From positions 496,001 through 560,000 of the forward strand of contig CAWAXG010000071.1 of assembly GCA_963785755.1 (NCBI GenBank): DNA of 64,000 bases, given 5' to 3'. Shown here piece by piece: positions 49,716 through 56,513 of this stretch (positions are counted from its first letter, which is position 1; every line of letters begins with the position of its first letter). Under the pieces are notes generated by a model that saw only the letters and a list, made by a program, of their open reading frames with translations, ran no database searches and had not been told where the DNA came from. The DNA comes from JACCXG01 sp963785755 (lineage in GTDB: Bacteria > Acidobacteriota > Vicinamibacteria > Vicinamibacterales > 2-12-FULL-66-21). The position numbers and the translations under genes were made by a program.

Positions 49716-50159
49716 TCAGCGCTTGAGCATGCCGGGGGAGTGCCACTGAATCACGTGATAGGTGGCTGGCACATCCCCGACGTTCTTGATGCCGTGCAGC
49801 TGGTTCGAGGCCTGAAAGATGATGGAGCCCGGCCCGACGCGCTTCTGCTCGCCGTTCACGAGGGACTCGACGGTCCCTTCCTTGATGATCAAAAGCTCTT
49901 CAGCAGGATGCTGATGCGGCGCGTGCGACGTCTGTCCGGGATTCAGGGTAGTGATGTGAATCTCCAGCTCGTCGAGCGTCGCGGTTCGCGCCTGGACGAC
50001 GTCGCGGCGGGCCCCGACCTTGGTCGGCTTCTCCGCCATGGCCGTCCAGTCGAAGATACGGGAGCTCAAAGCCGGGGTCTGTGCGGCGGCCGCCGTGACG
50101 ACGATCAGGGCGGCTGCCGCGCCGCTCAGGATCATCAGGGAATCTCTGCGGGTCAGCAT
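49716..50159 (-). CDS. Tat-type exported small cupin
   Basis: A 147-residue single-domain cupin. ATG 50159 follows AAAGGA by 7 nt. The leader (MLTRRDSLMILSGAAAALIVV) has an RR-x-SLM twin-arginine pattern. The metal site is clear: APHQHPAEELLIIKEGTVESL and the second motif QLHGIKNVGDVPATYHVIQWHS. The function is not assigned. It follows the esterase gene's start by 96 bases on the same strand and may be its upstream operon partner. Confidence 0.8.
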   Translation of the reverse strand: MLTRRDSLMILSGAAAALIVVTAAAAQTPALSSRIFDWTAMAEKPTKVGARRDVVQARTATLDELEIHITTLNPGQTSHAPHQHPAEELLIIKEGTVESLVNGEQKRVGPGSIIFQASNQLHGIKNVGDVPATYHVIQWHSPGMLKR

Positions 50160-50217
50160 CTCGAATCCTTTCGGGCTATCGATGGACGGCCGCCAGTCTA
50201 GCAGGGTGCGACAGAAT

Positions 50218-50310
50218 CCGGGATCGGTGGACCTGCGATCGCGTCGTGATCGGGGATCGGGGATCTCTTTTACAAGTTCCTCCCTTCCTCCCGTCCTCCC
50301 TGTTTGAAAA
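50218..50310. repeat. GATCGGGGATC words followed by CTCCC tract
   Basis: Two repeat types sit together in the gap between the cupin start and the four-gene unit. First come GGGATCGG, GATCGCGTCGTGATC and GATCGGGGATCGGGGATC (50219-50268). Then comes CTCCCTTCCTCCCGTCCTCC with CTGTTTGAAAAG (50280-50310). The rest of the gap shows nothing else. Confidence 0.5.
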
Positions 50311-50369
50311 GAACGGCGCCGCGGATAGTCTGGCGCGCCGTTCCTGCGTGCGCCGCGGTGGCGCGATCC

Positions 50370-50804
50370 TCAGCCGATGGCCACAGTCCAGAGAGAAGCG
50401 GCGAACACCCCGGTCACGTAGATCCAGATCATCGAGAACACACCGTGCGCGACGGTGTTGAACGGGTGCCCGCGCCAGAGCTCCGGCGAGTAGAAGAACC
50501 ACTGCATCAGCATCCGGAGGCCCCAGAAGATCGTCAGGCCGGCCAGAACAGCGCGGCTGAGCCGCGTCGGCTCGAGCAGCGTGTCAGCCGACGTGAGCAG
50601 CAGCGCCGAGATGAGGGCCAGCGTCAGCACGAGGAAGATGCTGTGGACCTGAAAGATCTGCCGGTTCATCAACGACAGCCGTGCCATTTCCTCGCGCCAG
50701 TGGAAGCGCGCCGGCACGATCAGGTTCACGGCCACGAGCCACGCCATGACGAGTCCAACGATGCGGAGATGCATGAGCAGTGTGTCGGGTGTGATCATCA
50801 TCAT
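50370..50804 (-). CDS. Four-helix membrane protein of unknown function
   Basis: A 144-residue integral membrane protein. The ATG at 50804 follows AAAGGA and overlaps the stop of the methyltransferase frame (50801-50803). Hydrophobic segments: LRIVGLVMAWLVAVNLIVPA, VHSIFLVLTLALISALLL, AVLAGLTIFWGLRMLMQWFF and GVFSMIWIYVTGVFAASLW. A His-containing loop (SPELWRGHPFNTVAH) lies between helices 3 and 4. It is the last gene of the GbsR-led unit. No named family is recognised. Confidence 0.65.
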   Translation of the reverse strand: MMMITPDTLLMHLRIVGLVMAWLVAVNLIVPARFHWREEMARLSLMNRQIFQVHSIFLVLTLALISALLLTSADTLLEPTRLSRAVLAGLTIFWGLRMLMQWFFYSPELWRGHPFNTVAHGVFSMIWIYVTGVFAASLWTVAIG

Positions 50805-51548
50805 CTGTCCTTTGCAGCACGAAGATGCGGACGAACGGCGTGATCCCGAACTCGGCAGCGATGGCGAAGCGGCTGGCCTCGAAGCACGCGATCCACGCGC
50901 GACGCGAATGAAAGTGCAGCACGCCAGGGCCGAAGGCCAGGAAGTTCGGCCAGTCGCGCAGGTGCTCGGCGACGATGACGCGTCCGCCGGGCGCCAGGAT
51001 CCGATGCAGCTCCGCGAAGAGCGCGCAGCGCGATTCGTGCGTGCGCAGTTCGTGCGCGGCGAGCAGCAGCAGCGCGGCGTCGGTCGAGGCCGACGCGGCC
51101 GGCAATTGGCGGAAGTCGGCGGGCTTCCGCCGCGACCGCGTTGCCGTGCGAGACGGCGCGCGCGCGCGATCGACGGCTCGCGCATTTCGCTCGCGTCGAA
51201 GAGGTCGAGCACCGTCCCGCTGGCGCCCGGAAACAGGCCGCGCAGGGCAGGCGTGGATTCGTCGAGCCCCGCGTGCAGGTTGATCCACACGGCTCGGACG
51301 CGCAGCCCAGCGCCGGCGGGATCCAGCCCCATCGCATCAGCGGCGACCGGTCGTAGACGACCCAGGACGCGGCGAGCGACGCGAGCACCCAGAACCCGGC
51401 GAGCCCCGTTGCCAGGTAGAGACCAGCGCGGACCTCAGGGGCGACCGGCAATCCGGCGACCATCGGGCACCGTCAGCGCGATGGCGGCCGATGCGCCCGC
51501 GTAGAAGGGCCAGTTGAAGCGGACGATCTGGAGCACTCCGCGAGCCAT
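50801..51548 (-). CDS. Membrane-attached SAM methyltransferase-like protein, three frame changes
   Basis: The ATG at 51548 starts MARGVLQIVRFNWPFYAGASAAIAL, a first membrane helix. A +1 change near 51470 gives APEVRAGLYLATGLAGFWVLASLAASWVVYDRSPL (second helix). A change near 51320 gives VWINLHAGLDESTPALRGLFPGASGTVLDLFDASE, the SAM-fold entry. A change near 51160, in a GCGCGCGCG run, gives DFRQLPAAS, DAALLLLAAHELR and ILAPGGRVIVAEHLRDWPNFLAFGPG. The last two shifts are -1 or +2 type. The whole is about 245 residues. It starts 5 bases after the DUF2071 gene stop. With three breaks it may be a genuine pseudogene. Confidence 0.55.
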
Positions 51549-51552
51549 GGGT

Positions 51553-52926
51553 TCACCGTTCCACACCAGGATCCAGTTGGCTGCCGGTGAAAGAAGGCAG
51601 TCGCGTCAACTTCCAACCTCCAACTCCCAACTCCCAAGGAGCACTGTGCCGGTCGACCGAGGGCGTTTGGGAATTGCCACATTCATTGGACCCGTCTTGC
51701 GCGCTCATTCCGCCAGAGCGGCCCGATCGCGAAAGCTGATAGCGAACGCCTCGCTGCCAGCGGTAGTTCACGCCCTTGACGTGAAAGGCGGCGGCGAGCA
51801 AAGGCGTGCATCCGGCAAACATCGGGTGGTCGAAGAAGGACAGGTGACGAACCTTGACCGCCACGGGCGACGGCTGCCAGTTCGTGCGGGTCGCATTGAT
51901 GGCGATGATCGAGTGCGTCTCCGCCTCGTAGTCGAACGTGAACGGGAGGGGGCCGGCGAAGCGTCTGGCCTCGCGCACCGAGGCGAACGGCGATCCCGGC
52001 GGAAGGACCGGGGTCGTGAGGTCGGCGGTGAAGTCGAGGTCGCCGCCGCCGTCGTCCGTGCACACGGTCACGTCGATGCGGCCGGGACGGTCGGCTCGGT
52101 CGGATGACGTGTCGAGGCGCCCCTGGCAGTGGCGATAGTGGTAGTGCGTCAGCAGATTGCCGCCGATGACCATGCGCCGGCGATTCGCGTCGCTGCGCAG
52201 AATGCGCAGGCCTCGGACCGTGCGTCCGTCCGGGCGCCGGAATGTCGTGAAGACCCGGTAGCCCGCGAGCAGGAAATCCTGCCCGAGCGGCCTCGGCGTG
52301 CCAGCAGGGCGCAGCGATCGCGTCTGGACCAGCGCCACGGCCACGAATCCGTATCCGCCGGACGTCTCGAGCTCGAGCCCGGGCGGCAGCAGCCGGCGCA
52401 GGACGTCGGCGGGGAGGGCGTAGGTCAGCGTGACGCAGTCCTGCAGATGGGCGTCGATGGCGATGGGGTGTCGGCGCAGGCGCGTGCGAAGCGTGCACGA
52501 CCGGGATGCCGCGGCGGTCCAGGCGAGCGCGAGAAACAGGAGGTTCACCGGGATCAGGCCCGCGGGCCAGAGCAGCAGATGACGCGCAAACGCGAGCTCG
52601 GTCGCGTTCATCGAAAGCAGGGCAGCCGTCTGCGCGGTGGCGCACAGGTACGGCCTCCAGCCTGAGAGGACCCACACCGCGAGGCCGACTTCGGCGAGGC
52701 CGACCAGCGTGAGCACCCGTTCCCCCGCGATCCCGTCCAGTCCCGGAATGGATTGCACAATCGCCAGGTGTCGCGTGGAGCCGTGGAGCACCTTGTTGTA
52801 GAGGCCGTGAACCAGCCAGACCGCGGCGACGACAACTGCCGCAATCCCGGGCCGGCCGGCAGTGTGCGCCGGACGTGGAAGGGCGTATCGATAGCCGGCC
52901 GTCATGTCTGTAATTTCTGTAGCCAC
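51553..52926 (-). CDS. DoxX-like membrane domain fused to DUF2071, with repeat-derived tail
   Basis: A 457-residue protein. GTG 52926 follows GGAG by 8 nt and lies within an operator-like palindrome. The N-terminal 150 residues are a four-helix DoxX-like domain (IAAVVVAAVWLVHGLYNKVL, RVLTLVGLAEVGLAVWVLSGW, LLLWPAGLIPVNLLFLALAW). The rest matches DUF2071, an acetoacetate-decarboxylase-like fold (LPADVLRRLLPPGLELE, GYGFVAVALVQTRSLRP, GYRVFTTFRRPDG, RHLSFFDHPMF, HVKGVNYRWQRGV). The final 35 residues (SVDRHSAPWELGVGGWKLTR...) come from a GGGAGTTG repeat at the gene's end. Function unknown. Confidence 0.75.
   Translation of the reverse strand: MATEITDMTAGYRYALPRPAHTAGRPGIAAVVVAAVWLVHGLYNKVLHGSTRHLAIVQSIPGLDGIAGERVLTLVGLAEVGLAVWVLSGWRPYLCATAQTAALLSMNATELAFARHLLLWPAGLIPVNLLFLALAWTAAASRSCTLRTRLRRHPIAIDAHLQDCVTLTYALPADVLRRLLPPGLELETSGGYGFVAVALVQTRSLRPAGTPRPLGQDFLLAGYRVFTTFRRPDGRTVRGLRILRSDANRRRMVIGGNLLTHYHYRHCQGRLDTSSDRADRPGRIDVTVCTDDGGGDLDFTADLTTPVLPPGSPFASVREARRFAGPLPFTFDYEAETHSIIAINATRTNWQPSPVAVKVRHLSFFDHPMFAGCTPLLAAAFHVKGVNYRWQRGVRYQLSRSGRSGGMSAQDGSNECGNSQTPSVDRHSAPWELGVGGWKLTRLPSFTGSQLDPGVER
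51605..51677. repeat. GGGAGTTG-word repeat, partial (copy 4)
   Basis: The left arm (51605-51637) is long (CAACTTCCAACCTCCAACTC, CCAACTCCCAA); the right arm (TTGGGAATTGCC, 51666-51677) is short. It lies inside the 3' end of the DUF2071 gene and is translated on the minus strand as WELGVGGWKL. Confidence 0.6.
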
Positions 52927-52932
52927 AGAAAT
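52913..52932 (-). promoter_or_regulatory. Operator candidate at the DoxX-DUF2071 start
   Basis: Perfect palindrome ATTTCTGT-AGCC-ACAGAAAT covering the GTG start codon (52924-52926). The same arms recur at 53504-53523, so both are probably sites for the GbsR/MarR regulator encoded between them. Confidence 0.75.
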
Positions 52933-52959
52933 TGCTCCTCAAAATTTTTTGGCGCGGCG

Positions 52960-53505
52960 TCAGCCCCGGCGCAGCAGCTTCGCGACCCGGTCGCCCATCT
53001 TCACCATGCGCACGACCGCCGAGGTCGGCAGCGTGCGCATCCGATCGACGTAGCCGGTCATCGACTCGAAGAAGTCGAGCAGCTCCACCAGGCGCTCCCG
53101 GGTGTAGGCATCGGCCGCGCCCGGCTTCCTGGTCTCGGCCACTGCCTCGCGCAGCATCGCCAGGGTCGGGTCGGCCTCCCGCTTCTTGCGCTGCTCGACG
53201 ATGAGGCGGAACATCTCCCAGACGTCTTTCAGGCTCTCGAAGTGGTCGCGCCGGTCGCCGAGCGTGTGGGTGACGCGGACCAGCCCCCATCCCTGCAGCT
53301 CGCGCAGGCTGGTGCTGACGTTCGATCGCGCGACGCCGAGCGTGGCGGCGATGTCCTCGGCCGGCAGCGGCGCCGGCGACAGGTAGAGGAGGGCATGAAT
53401 CTGCGCGACGGTGCGGTTCACGCCCCAGCGGGTGCCCATCTCGCCCCAGTGGAGGATGAGCCGCTGCTGGACCGGGCTCAGGGTGTGTTTCGATGTGTCA
53501 GTCAT
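52960..53505 (-). CDS. GbsR/MarR-family transcriptional regulator
   Basis: A 181-residue winged-helix repressor. Family elements: QRLILHWGEMGTRWGVNRTVAQIHALLYLSP, PLPAEDIAATLGVARSNVSTSLRELQGWGLV (recognition helix) and GDRRDHFES. The C-terminal half is helical, as in GbsR/OpuAR-type regulators. Its own start codon touches one copy of the ATTTCTGT palindrome and its target gene start lies in the other, which argues for negative autoregulation and control of the downstream unit. It begins the run regulator, DoxX-DUF2071, methyltransferase, 4-helix protein. Confidence 0.88.
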   Translation of the reverse strand: MTDTSKHTLSPVQQRLILHWGEMGTRWGVNRTVAQIHALLYLSPAPLPAEDIAATLGVARSNVSTSLRELQGWGLVRVTHTLGDRRDHFESLKDVWEMFRLIVEQRKKREADPTLAMLREAVAETRKPGAADAYTRERLVELLDFFESMTGYVDRMRTLPTSAVVRMVKMGDRVAKLLRRG

Positions 53506-53523
53506 TTCTGTCTATACAGAAAT
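53504..53523 (-). promoter_or_regulatory. Operator candidate at the regulator start
   Basis: Perfect palindrome ATTTCTGT-CTAT-ACAGAAAT. It begins at the second base of the regulator's ATG (53505-53503) and extends upstream. Arms are identical to the site at 52913-52932 and only the 4-base spacer differs. Confidence 0.75.
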
Positions 53524-53734
53524 ACACGAAATGTTCACCGGTGTCAACCGGCGCCTTGACGAGCTTCCCCGACAGGCCTACCGTGGCAGTACGCCAAAGA
53601 CGCGGATGACGCGTCGCGGGGGACCCACTGGCGCGAATATCCGCGCACCGGGGCGAATCCGGACCTTCGGGCCCGGTAGAGGAACTCCAACCTCGAGCCC
53701 GTCAGCTAACCCCGCCGGCGTGTGGAGGCCTGCC

Positions 53735-54709
53735 GTGTTGCACGTTCTGCATGGCGCCGGCGATGCTGCCGGTGCAACGCTTCGATCACTCTCCGGCCGT
53801 CTCGTCACCGCGCTGCTCCTCGTCGTCTTCGGCTTCGCGTCCCTCGTGTGGCTGCTCGGGTCGCGCAATCCCTTCACCCCGGCCGGATATGTGGGCTATC
53901 TGACGAAGGGTGCGGTGTTCGGCAAGAGCCGATTTCACGGCGTCCAGCGCGGCCCGACGTCCGCGGGCCGATCGTGGCTGGTCGATGTCACGAACGTCAG
54001 CATCACGCCGTACACCTACACCGAGGATTTCACCGGCGACACCGCCGTGCTGAGCCGCGACAACCTCAAGATCGCGTTCGCGATCCACACCGTGTGGCGG
54101 GTCGATGAGAACCGGGTGCCGTTGTTCATGGAGCGCTACAGCACGACGGTGACCAACGGATCGCACGAGAAATCGCCCGACACGGTGGTGAAGGTGGCCT
54201 ACGCCCACTTCGTGCGCGAGCCGCTGCGGACCTTCGCCCGGGACGAAGTGCAGCGGCGCAACGGACTGCTCGTGAAAGAGGAGCTGATTCCGATCGGCGA
54301 GGCGGTGCTCAAGCGCATCCGCCAGTACGCGGACGCGAGCCCCTTCGTCATCAACAGCGTGGTCGTCGGCAACGTGCAGTATCCGGCGGAAGTGGCCGAC
54401 GCCGTCTCGCGGAAGCTCGCCGCGACGCAGGAGCTCGAGCGGAAGGACACGGAAATCGAGATCGAACGCAAGGAGCGCACGAAGCGGGAAGTGCAGGCCG
54501 CGGGCATCGCGAACGCGATGCAGATCATCCGCGGTCAGTTGAGCGCGCTCTACGTGCAGCACGAGGCGATCGAGGCGCAGAAACTGATGGTCAATTCACC
54601 GAACCACACAACGGTCTACATTCCGGTGGGTCCGATGGGCGTGCCGCTGACCGGGACGTTCCCGACCGGCACCCAGACCGGGTCGACGGCTCGCAACGGG
54701 AGCCGGTAA
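53735..54709 (+). CDS. SPFH/band-7 (prohibitin/HflK-like) membrane protein
   Basis: A 324-residue stomatin-type protein. GTG 53735 is 6 nt after GGAGG; the longer frame upstream runs through the gap and is not used. A short N-terminal part, one membrane helix (about 23-41, LVTALLLVVFGFASLVWLL) and an SPFH domain follow (GAVFGKSRFHGVQRGPTSAG, LSRDNLKIAFAIHTVWRVDE, YAHFVREPLRTFARDEVQRRN). A charged coiled coil (LERKDTEIEIERKERTKREVQA) and a disordered Thr/Gly end complete it. Such proteins scaffold membrane microdomains or protease complexes. No NfeD or protease partner is adjacent. Confidence 0.82.
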   Translation: MLHVLHGAGDAAGATLRSLSGRLVTALLLVVFGFASLVWLLGSRNPFTPAGYVGYLTKGAVFGKSRFHGVQRGPTSAGRSWLVDVTNVSITPYTYTEDFTGDTAVLSRDNLKIAFAIHTVWRVDENRVPLFMERYSTTVTNGSHEKSPDTVVKVAYAHFVREPLRTFARDEVQRRNGLLVKEELIPIGEAVLKRIRQYADASPFVINSVVVGNVQYPAEVADAVSRKLAATQELERKDTEIEIERKERTKREVQAAGIANAMQIIRGQLSALYVQHEAIEAQKLMVNSPNHTTVYIPVGPMGVPLTGTFPTGTQTGSTARNGSR

Positions 54710-54719
54710 GGCTCTGAAA

Positions 54720-54936
54720 GCCGGCAGGCGAGCGGCTCGCCCGGACTATACATGAAGGCCCCGAATAGTCCGCCCTTCGGGCTTCGACTCAGGCCCGATT
54801 CTCGGGCCTTCGCTCAGGACTTGCCCGGGCGACGTCTTGAGCGCCGCGCGAAGCGCGGTGTCGAAACCGGCGGCACCAAGAAAACCGGATGCCGCCGGCG
54901 CATTATTCAGAACCGCGCAGCGCTCATGAATAATGC
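54720..54936. repeat. Short-word hairpins in the gap before the DUF418 gene
   Basis: A GCCGGCAGGCGAGCGGCTCGCCCGG hairpin region (54720-54741) is followed by TTCGGGCTTCGACTCAGGCC and CTTCGCTCAGGACTTGCCC (about 54775-54830), which resemble the word inserted in the glycosidase gene. GCATTATTCA (54900-54909) and TGAATAATGC (54927-54936) form a perfect 10-bp inverted repeat. No gene was seen in 54710-55015. Confidence 0.5.
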
Positions 54937-54956
54937 GGGCTCGGGCGCCGCTCGCC

Positions 54957-54962
54957 TATAAT
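54957..54962 (+). promoter_or_regulatory. -10 box TATAAT before the DUF418 gene
   Basis: An exact TATAAT lies 53 nt before the ATG at 55016. The -35 region is poor (TGCGGG at about 17 nt). The AT-rich inverted repeat at 54900-54936 lies just upstream, where a regulator could bind. Confidence 0.5.
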
Positions 54963-55015
54963 GGCCGCCGCTCCCGGCCCCGATCGGCCCGGAGCCATCC
55001 ACACTGGACAGCATC

Positions 55016-56365
55016 ATGTTCATCGAGGGGACACCCGCACTCGCCGGCTATCCGGGGGGTGAATCGCGACCCGTCGCGGAAGCCGAACGGATCACGGCAT
55101 TGGATGCGCTGCGCGGCTTCGCGCTGCTCGGCATCCTGCTGATGAACATCGTCGCGATGGGGATGTACGGCGGCGCCTACAACAATCCGACGGTGACCGG
55201 TGGGGCGACCGGACCGAACCTGTGGGTGTGGACGGCGATGCACATCCTGGCCGAAGGCAAGATGCGCTGCCTGTTCTCGCTCGTCTTCGGCGCGAGCGTC
55301 ATCCTGCTGATGGGCCGGCTGGGCGACCGGCCGGATGCGGCGGACATCTACTACCGGCGGACGCTCTGGCTGCTGCTCTTCGGGATCGTCCACGCGTATC
55401 TGCTGTGGGCCGGCGACATCCTCTATCCGTATGCGCTGTGCGCGCTGGCGCTCTATCCGTTCCGCAATCTCCGCGCGAAGACCTTGATCATCGTCGGATC
55501 GATTCTGCTCGCGCTGAACGCCCTCGCCTACGTCGGCCACGGATTCGCGCAGGGCGAGATGATCAAGGAAGGCCAGGCCGCCGAGCAGGCCGCGCTCGCG
55601 GGCAAGAAGCTGACCGATGAGGAGGAGCAGGCGAAGATCGGCTATCAGCAGTGGCGGCGATTCGCCCAGCCGAGTCCCGAGCGGCTGCAGAAGGACATCG
55701 ACGCGTGGCGCGGCAATCCCCTCAGCGTCATCAAGGCGCGCGCGGAGTTCGTCGGGTTCTTCCACTCGTTCCCGTACTACCACCCGTTCTTCTGGGACAT
55801 CTGGTGCATGATGCTCATCGGCATGGGGCTGATGAAGCTCGGCGTGCTGAGCGCGCAAGCGCCGTTCAAGCTCTACGCGTGGTTCGCGGTGATCGGATAT
55901 GGCATCGGGATCCCGGTCAACAGCTACACGGCGTGGGTGATGATTTCGAAGAACTTCGATCCGGTGGTCCAGCAGTTCGCGTCATCGACCTACGACATCG
56001 GACGGCTCTCGATCGCGCTCGGCCATCTCGGCGTGATCATGCTGATCGCGAAATCGGGTGTGCTGCGAGGACTGATGAACGCGTTGGGAGCAGTCGGCCA
56101 GACCGCGTTCAGCAATTACATTCTTCACTCAGTCATCACCGCGTTCCTGTTCACCGGCTACGGGTTTGGCCTCTACGGCCGGCTGCAGCGGCACCAGCTC
56201 TATTACGTCGTCGTCACGATCTGGGTGGTGAACCTGATCGTGAGCCCCCTCTGGCTTCGACACTTCCGGTTCGGCCCGCTCGAGTGGTGCTGGCGGTCGC
56301 TGACCTACTGGAAGCGTCAGCCGATGCGGCGCCGCGTCGCCGTTGAAGCGGCGCAGACGGTATAG
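55016..56365 (+). CDS. DUF418 (YeiB-family) membrane protein
   Basis: A 449-residue inner-membrane protein with about nine or ten helices. Family hallmarks: RITALDALRGFALLGILLMNIVAMG, EGKMRCLFSLVFGASVILLM, YRRTLWLLLFGIVHAYLLWAGDILYPYAL, GQTAFSNYILHS and PLWLRHFRFGPLEWCWRSLTYW. A charged cytoplasmic or periplasmic insert (KLTDEEEQAKIGYQQWRRFA) is typical of these proteins. Function is unknown; a transport role has been proposed for the family. The gene ends just before a GGGAGTTG palindrome. Confidence 0.9.
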   Translation: MFIEGTPALAGYPGGESRPVAEAERITALDALRGFALLGILLMNIVAMGMYGGAYNNPTVTGGATGPNLWVWTAMHILAEGKMRCLFSLVFGASVILLMGRLGDRPDAADIYYRRTLWLLLFGIVHAYLLWAGDILYPYALCALALYPFRNLRAKTLIIVGSILLALNALAYVGHGFAQGEMIKEGQAAEQAALAGKKLTDEEEQAKIGYQQWRRFAQPSPERLQKDIDAWRGNPLSVIKARAEFVGFFHSFPYYHPFFWDIWCMMLIGMGLMKLGVLSAQAPFKLYAWFAVIGYGIGIPVNSYTAWVMISKNFDPVVQQFASSTYDIGRLSIALGHLGVIMLIAKSGVLRGLMNALGAVGQTAFSNYILHSVITAFLFTGYGFGLYGRLQRHQLYYVVVTIWVVNLIVSPLWLRHFRFGPLEWCWRSLTYWKRQPMRRRVAVEAAQTV

Positions 56366-56390
56366 CGGGCTGCTGAAAAACGCAGCCGGA

Positions 56391-56484
56391 GACAACTCCC
56401 AATTCCCGACTTCAAACTCCCAAATCGCTCTGCCGATCGGCCTGGGAATCCCTTGGGAGTTGGGAGTTGGAGGTTGGGAGTTGA
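56391..56484. repeat. 94-bp GGGAGTTG-word palindrome (copy 5)
   Basis: Left arm from 56393 (CAACTCCCAATTCCCGAC, TTCAAACTCCCAA) and right arm 56453-56484 (TTGGGAGTTGGGAGTTGG, AGGTTGGGAGTTGA) are imperfect reverse complements around a GATCGGCC-containing loop. It fills the gap between the DUF418 stop and the PRPP-synthetase-like gene. Confidence 0.75.
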
Positions 56485-56513
56485 TATGTTCCTCTCTATG
56501 ATGCCCTGGTCGC

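Noticed and set aside
18414..56484. CRISPR-like arrays in the GGGAGTTG repeats
   Set aside because: Words are repeated without unique spacers of constant length and the arms are inverted; no cas genes are present.
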